In this document: piece by piece, positions 9,953 to 13,174 of the stretch | Layout: each line of letters starts with the position of its first letter | Numbering within the stretch: the first letter of the stretch is position 1 | Assembly: GCA_905221605.1 (NCBI GenBank) | Contig: CAJNDS010002388.1 | Span: 438,001 to 451,174, forward strand | Source of the DNA: Symbiodinium natans | Taxonomy: Eukaryota > Sar > Dinophyceae > Suessiales > Symbiodiniaceae | DNA: 13,174 nt | Reading direction: 5' to 3' | Program-made: the position numbers and the translations under genes | Notes under the pieces: model-generated | What the model saw: only the letters and a program-made list of their open reading frames with translations | The model's database searches: none | Told to the model about the DNA's origin: nothing

Positions 9953-10255
9953 GTAAATCTCTAAGTTGAGCAGGGAGGTGTCCCCCTGAACCTTGAGGGC
10001 AAGCCCCAACCCCAATCATGCAAGCCGATGGATATGTCTATGTGCCTACCGGGGCATTTTTCTGTTTGCATCATTTTGTATGTATATGTATGTGTATATA
10101 TATATATATATGCGCGCATATAGATAGCTGTCCCGGATATCCCCTTTGTCTGAGTTTACGCAGTTCTGTTCAGCACCCCTCTCGAGCACCGTGTGAACGA
10201 AAAAGTGTTGTTCTGGATACACGTCACTAGCGTTTGTAGTAGTATAGGCAATGTA
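9953..10255. other. Non-telomeric spacer
   Basis: This is about 300 bases between two CCCTAAA arrays. It contains a TA-rich microsatellite at 10079-10126 and no exon that I can support. A plus-strand frame of 70 codons starting at 10018 is driven largely by the microsatellite (alternating Ile/Tyr/Cys) and is not called. Confidence 0.5.
10079..10126. repeat. TA/TATG microsatellite
   Basis: Imperfect TATG and TA units culminate in an uninterrupted (TA)n run at about 10095-10111. They are followed by GCGCGC and another short TATA stretch. Confidence 0.8.
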
Positions 10256-10296
10256 ACCCTAAACCCTAAACCCTAAACCCTAAACCCTAAACCCTA
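10256..10296. repeat. CCCTAAA array
   Basis: About five and a half perfect CCCTAAA units in the C-rich orientation, ending in a degenerate CCCTACACCC. Confidence 0.92.
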
Positions 10297-10435
10297 CACC
10301 CAATTGTTTCTTTTCATTTGGCCCCCAAGCTTTTGCGGAACATTCCGAGAGCTCCTGCGTGCTGAGGAGAATGTGGCAAGCTCCGGGCAGGGACCGGTGC
10401 TGGGCTCAGCACCATGCTCAAGAGGGCTTTATGGG
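10297..10435 (+). other. Non-telomeric island 1, weakly coding-like
   Basis: It lies between a CCCTAAA array on the left and a degenerate TTTAGGG array on the right. Two plus-strand frames stay open across it, one reading FRELLRAEENVASSGQGPVL. A pyrimidine tract followed by CAAG (about 10308-10330) resembles a splice acceptor. No function is recognisable, and two competing open frames lower the confidence that it is coding. Confidence 0.3.
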
Positions 10436-10601
10436 CTATTTAGGGCCATTTAGGGCTACTTAGGGTTTAGGGCTATTTAGGGCTATTTAGGGTTGAGGGT
10501 TTTAGGGACATTTCGGGTTATTTAGGCCTATTCAGGGTGATTTAGAAGAACTATTTGGGGCTATTTAGGGCTGTTTGGGGTTTAGGGTCTGAGGGTTTAG
10601 G
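10436..10601. repeat. Degenerate TTTAGGG-derived array with ATTTAGGGCT units
   Basis: Units such as CTATTTAGGG, CCATTTAGGG and GTTTAGGG alternate, with a period nearer 10 than 7 in places. It looks like a decayed or expanded telomere-type repeat, G-rich strand on plus. Confidence 0.8.
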
Positions 10602-10744
10602 AAGCAGTGTTGCGGGGCTGCAGGGCTTTCTGTAGATGTTTAGGGCGTGGCGCTCAAGTGAAGCCGCTCGGATTCAGCTTGGCACCCATCTCCCGCCAGG
10701 TGTACTTCAAGAAGGGCTTGATCAAGGAGGCCTGACCTGTGTTA
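10602..10744 (+). other. Non-telomeric island 2, possible 3' exon fragment
   Basis: In one plus-strand frame it reads KPLGFSLAPISRQVYFKKGL and soon meets a TGA stop at about 10734. The composition looks protein-like, but it is short, and another frame is also open. It is followed at once by a CCCTAAA array. Confidence 0.3.
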
Positions 10745-10825
10745 CCTAAACCCTAAACCCTAAACCCTAAACCCTAAACCCTAAACCCTAAACCCTAAAC
10801 CCTAAACCCTAAACCCTAAACCCTA
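10745..10825. repeat. Perfect CCCTAAA array (about 11 units)
   Basis: 81 bases of essentially uninterrupted CCCTAAA, ending CCCTAG at island 3. C-rich strand on plus. Confidence 0.96.
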
Positions 10826-10989
10826 GCAGTCTGGAAAAGTTCCAGAACTCGTCTCGTTCAGAGCTTATGCGGGCTCGATGGGAGAGGATGCAGCCATATC
10901 GAAATGCACGGCTCAAATTTTGCAGACCCCCAGGAAAGCTTCTGGCTGATGCGCTACGACACGAAGGGCGGCTGTCCTGGCCTCACTTG
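10826..10989 (+). other. Non-telomeric island 3, open-frame island between inverted telomeric arrays
   Basis: Two of the three plus-strand frames are open across all 164 bases. One reads SLEKFQNSSRSELMRARWER and onward; the other includes DPQESFWLMRYDTKGGCPGL. I cannot tell which, if either, is real. CCCTAAA repeats flank it on the left and TTTAGGG repeats on the right. Confidence 0.35.
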
Positions 10990-11117
10990 GTTTAGGGTTT
11001 AGAGGTTCAGGGTTTAGGGTTCAGGGTTCAGGGTTTAGGGTTTAGGGGTTCAGGGTTTAGGGTTCAGGGTTCAGGATTGTTTTAGGGTTTAGGGTTTAGG
11101 GTTTAGGGTTTAGGGTA
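10990..11117. repeat. TTTAGGG array with TTCAGGG variants
   Basis: G-rich strand on plus. The left half mixes TTTAGGG with TTCAGGG; the last five or so units before 11117 are perfect. Confidence 0.93.
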
Positions 11118-11145
11118 ATCCCAACCATAACATGTACTTCTATAG

Positions 11146-11231
11146 GCCCCGTGGGATGCCGTGGCCCAGGCTCCAACGGCGACTGGGCCATCTACAAAGC
11201 AAAGCCCGAAGAGGTCGGCATGACGAACGGT
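11146..11231 (+). CDS. Island 4, putative exon fragment
   Basis: A TTCTATAG acceptor-like site precedes 11146. The frame then reads GPGSNGDWAIYKAKPEEVGM and continues to GGT, immediately before GTTTAGGG, where TTTAGGG repeats begin and would stop the frame. If spliced, the telomeric repeat itself would supply the GT donor (phase 0). The piece is unidentified. It could instead be a stray gene fragment trapped in the array. Confidence 0.35.
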
Positions 11232-11604
11232 GTTTAGGGTTTAGGGTTTAGGGTTTAGGGTTTAGGGTTTAGGGTTTAGGGTTTAGGGTTTAGGGTTTAG
11301 GGTTTAGGGTTTGGGGCTTAGGGGCTTAGGGGCTTAGGGGCTTAGGGGCTTAGGGTTTAGGGGCTTAGGGGCTTAGGGGCTTAGGGGCTTAGGGGTTTAG
11401 GGGCTTCGGGGCTTAGGGGTTTAGGGGTTTACGGGTTTAGGGGTTTAGGGGTTTAGGGGTTTAGGGGTTTAGGGGTTTAGGGGGGGGTTTTGGGGTTTTG
11501 GGGTTCAGGGGCTTAGGGGTTTAGGGGTTTAGGGGTTTAGAGATTTAGGGGTTTAGGGGTTTAGGGGTTTAGGGGTTCAGGGTTCAGGGGTTTAGGATCT
11601 AGGG
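11232..11604. repeat. Long composite TTTAGGG array with TTAGGGGC and TTTAGGGG blocks
   Basis: It starts with about 11 perfect TTTAGGG units (11232-11310), then about 100 bases dominated by the eight-base unit GCTTAGGG, then TTTAGGGG units with one poly-G interruption near 11481. The homogeneous blocks indicate local amplification of variant units. Confidence 0.93.
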
Positions 11605-11823
11605 AGCTTTAATTCCTGTTCAGGAGTCCCCAGTTGGTTCCTTTCGATCGGTTAGTGGGACACCGAGATGAAATCTTCGCAACCCCTGGGCCCTCTAGGT
11701 AGGTTTAGGGTTTAGGGTTTAGGGTTGCTGGAGCCCTGGGCCCAGACCCAATTTGGGAAGCCACTACACGGGGTTCTTCGGAACCCTGCTAGGTCTTTCA
11801 GTCGGTCGGGGGGGAGAAGTAGC
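11605..11823. other. Spacer with a small TTTAGGG block at 11703-11726
   Basis: Unique sequence either side of three TTTAGGG units. No frame here is convincing as coding. The two halves are moderately GC-rich, and the right one ends in GGGGGGGAG before the next, inverted array. Confidence 0.6.
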
Positions 11824-11988
11824 CCGAAACCCCAAACCCTAAGCCCCCGAAACCCCAAACCCTAAGCCCTAAACCCCAAGCCCCAAATCCTAAGCCCTAA
11901 ACTAAACCCCAAACCCTAAGCCCCAAACCCCAAACCCTAAACCCTAAAACCTAAACCCTAAACCCAAACCCTAAACCCTAAGCCCTAG
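11824..11988. repeat. Variant CCCTAAA/CCCCAAA/CCCTAAG array
   Basis: C-rich strand on plus. It mixes CCCTAAA, CCCTAAG and CCCCAAA units. It is inverted relative to the arrays on both sides (11703-11726 and 12109-12207). Confidence 0.9.
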
Positions 11989-11999
11989 ACCAAAGCCAG

Positions 12000-12108
12000 G
12001 ATTACGAGAACTCGAGCATGGCCTACGTGGAGCTCCACGGGGATGCGGTGGCCTGCGTCAAGGGCTCGACGGCCGACCTGGTAACGGACGCCCTTCTTGG
12101 CAATTGGT
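12000..12108 (+). CDS. Island 6, putative exon fragment
   Basis: After AAAGCCAG the frame opens at 12000 as DYENSSMAYVELHGDAVACV and stays open for 36 codons to LLGNW. It ends TGG T before GTTTAGGG. The third codon position is strongly G/C, as expected of real coding sequence in a GC3-rich genome. As an exon it would join in phase to island 4 upstream (phase 0) and island 7 downstream (phase 1). I do not recognise the protein. Confidence 0.4.
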
Positions 12109-12207
12109 GTTTAGGGTTTAGGGTTGAGGGTTTAGGGTTTAGAGTTTAGGGTTCAGGGTTCAGGGTTCAGGGTTTAGGGTTTAGGGTTTAGGGTATAGGG
12201 TATAGGG
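12109..12207. repeat. TTTAGGG array with TTCAGGG and TATAGGG variants
   Basis: G-rich strand on plus, about 14 units, starting directly at the end of island 6. Confidence 0.92.
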
Positions 12208-12363
12208 GGCTTTACGGACACTTTAGGGTCCCATTGCAAATAAACGGTGTCCCTAAAGCAAACCCACAAAATAGTAGGATTCCCTTGAGTACGGACACTT
12301 CGGAAGCCCCCAATTCATGCCTTGAGGATCCCCTTAGGGCCCCTACTTGCAGGTTCAGGGCTC
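12208..12363. other. Spacer with a hairpin and a repeated TACGGACACTT
   Basis: GCTTTACGGACAC (12209-12221) pairs with GTGTCCCTAAAGC (12247-12259), 12 of 13 positions, leaving a 25-base loop that contains TTTAGGG. TACGGACACTT is repeated directly at 12213-12223 and 12290-12300. No coding sequence is supported. Confidence 0.5.
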
Positions 12364-12426
12364 TAGGGTTTAGGGTTTAGGGTTTAGGGTTTAGGGTTTA
12401 GGGTTAGGGTTTAGGTTTTAGGGCTT
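12364..12426. repeat. TTTAGGG array
   Basis: About eight units, G-rich strand on plus, with one TTAGGG and one TTTAGG unit near the right end. Confidence 0.93.
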
Positions 12427-12709
12427 ACTGAATACCTAAACCCCCAAATAATAGCTGCACCTATAAGCCCTCTAAGTCCTGTAAGTAGGTTAGACGTATT
12501 CTTGTGGTTAAGAGTCACAAAGTAGGGATGCAGGAACCTCAGGGTTTCGGGCAAAAACGGTCCACATATATCTTGATAAGGATGATAGCAGCACAGGGTA
12601 TATGACCTTCGTTTGGTCCCCAGGTCCCCAAGGTCGAGGATGCAGAGTCGCAATTGCGGCACAGGCTTCAGGGTTTTCATGGGTTTCACGGGTGTATAGG
12701 GGCTTACGG
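12427..12709. other. Non-telomeric spacer, no supported gene
   Basis: About 280 bases of moderate GC. A minus-strand frame of 92 codons spans 12411-12689 (central part YHPYQDICGPFLPETLRFLH), but it starts and ends in telomere-derived sequence and lacks splice or start context. It is left as an unassigned open frame. Confidence 0.4.
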
Positions 12710-12816
12710 ATTAGGGGCTTAGGGGTTTGAATTCCCGGTTTAGGGTTTCGGGTTTAGGGTTTAGGGTGTAGGGCTCTAAACCCCAAACCCTTATCTCTAA
12801 ACCCTAAACCCTAAAC
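12710..12816. repeat. Head-to-head telomeric junction, TTTAGGG then CCCTAAA
   Basis: TTTAGGG-type units to about 12773 meet CCCTAAA-type units from about 12776, across GTGTAGGGCTCTAAACCC. This is the arrangement expected where two chromosome ends, or two capped fragments, were joined. Confidence 0.85.
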
Positions 12817-12825
12817 CCATTTCAG

Positions 12826-12934
12826 TCCTCAAGACAGATCCCCAAGAGACATGGGCCTTCCTGACCGAGGACGTGTTTGGTCAGACCAAGGTGGACCTCA
12901 CAGCGGGCGCCCCAAGTTCTTCCGGGCTTTGGGG
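12826..12934 (+). CDS. Island 7, putative exon fragment
   Basis: A good acceptor-like CCATTTCAG, itself at the end of a CCCTAAA array, precedes 12826. The frame reads LKTDPQETWAFLTEDVFGQT and onward with GC-rich third positions until TTTAGGG-type sequence begins. It could be the exon following island 6 in phase 1. It is unrecognised, and may be a trapped fragment rather than an expressed exon. Confidence 0.4.
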
Positions 12935-13056
12935 TTTTAGGGTGTAGGGTTTGTTTGAGGTTATGGGTTTAGGGTTTAGGGTTTAGGGTTTGTTAGGGGT
13001 TTAGGGTCTCGGGTGTGAGGGTTTGAGGGTTTTAGGGTTTATAGGCCTTAGGGTAT
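12935..13056. repeat. Degenerate TTTAGGG array
   Basis: G-rich strand on plus, with a core of four TTTAGGG units near 12965-12990 and many irregular units (TGTAGGG, GTGAGGG, GTTTGAGGG). Confidence 0.85.
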
Positions 13057-13174
13057 GGTAGATGAACACTGTCACCCTGCGATTCCTGCAGCTGCCCCTT
13101 GTGTTGAAGAGTCATCTACACTTCAGGCCCTCAAGTGTTTTTTAGTTTTTTCCAAAAATGGGGGGGGGGGGGGG
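13057..13174. other. Terminal unique sequence ending in a 15-base poly-G run
   Basis: About 100 bases of unique sequence with a short inverted repeat, GTAGATGA (13058-13065) and TCATCTAC (13112-13119). A T-rich stretch follows, then 15 consecutive G at the very end (13160-13174). A homopolymer exactly at the end suggests a contig end or sequencing artefact rather than biology. Confidence 0.5.

Noticed and set aside
9927-13056. A true terminal telomere
   Set aside because: Orientation changes several times, unique DNA intervenes and follows to 13159, and the longest perfect tract is only about 80 bases.

Overview
The window is eukaryotic nuclear DNA from near a chromosome end. Three intron-rich genes lie in tandem on the minus strand (1-9634). 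They are followed by about 3.2 kb made largely of seven-base TTTAGGG/CCCTAAA telomere-type repeats and variants (9927-13056). TTTAGGG telomeres are known from plants, green algae, chlorarachniophytes, cryptophytes and several alveolates including dinoflagellates. The short introns, apparent frequent GC donor sites, co-directional genes and AG acceptors just before start codons fit a dinoflagellate-lineage protist best, possibly a compact-genome one. That lineage call is inference; no gene here was recognised by family.

Layout. Positions 1-1438 (minus) hold the 5' part of gene C, nine proposed exons running off the left edge. Positions 1439-2300 are intergenic, with a cluster of GTGGAAC-core repeats and CACGTG palindromes. 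Positions 2301-4708 (minus) hold gene B, a highly charged, probably nuclear, largely disordered protein. Positions 4941-9634 (minus) hold gene A, about 20 exons, ending in a coiled coil and a Cys/His cluster. Positions 9635-9926 are the upstream flank of gene A and carry a second GTGGAAC pair.

From 9927 rightward, telomeric arrays alternate with short non-telomeric islands. Arrays occur in both orientations. Several islands of roughly 90-165 bases are GC-rich and open on the plus strand. They recur in the order CCCTAAA array, island, TTTAGGG array, which is the arrangement of a tiny DNA fragment capped correctly at both ends. Three islands can also be joined in phase as exons whose introns would begin inside TTTAGGG arrays. 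Whether this is a scrambled subtelomere, a concatemer of telomere-capped fragments, telomere-filled introns or an assembly artefact cannot be decided from sequence alone.

The three genes are all transcribed away from the telomere-like end. No shared pathway can be assigned. Exon boundaries were worked out by eye from open frames, splice-like sites and phase, so they are proposals. Gene existence is more secure than any single junction.
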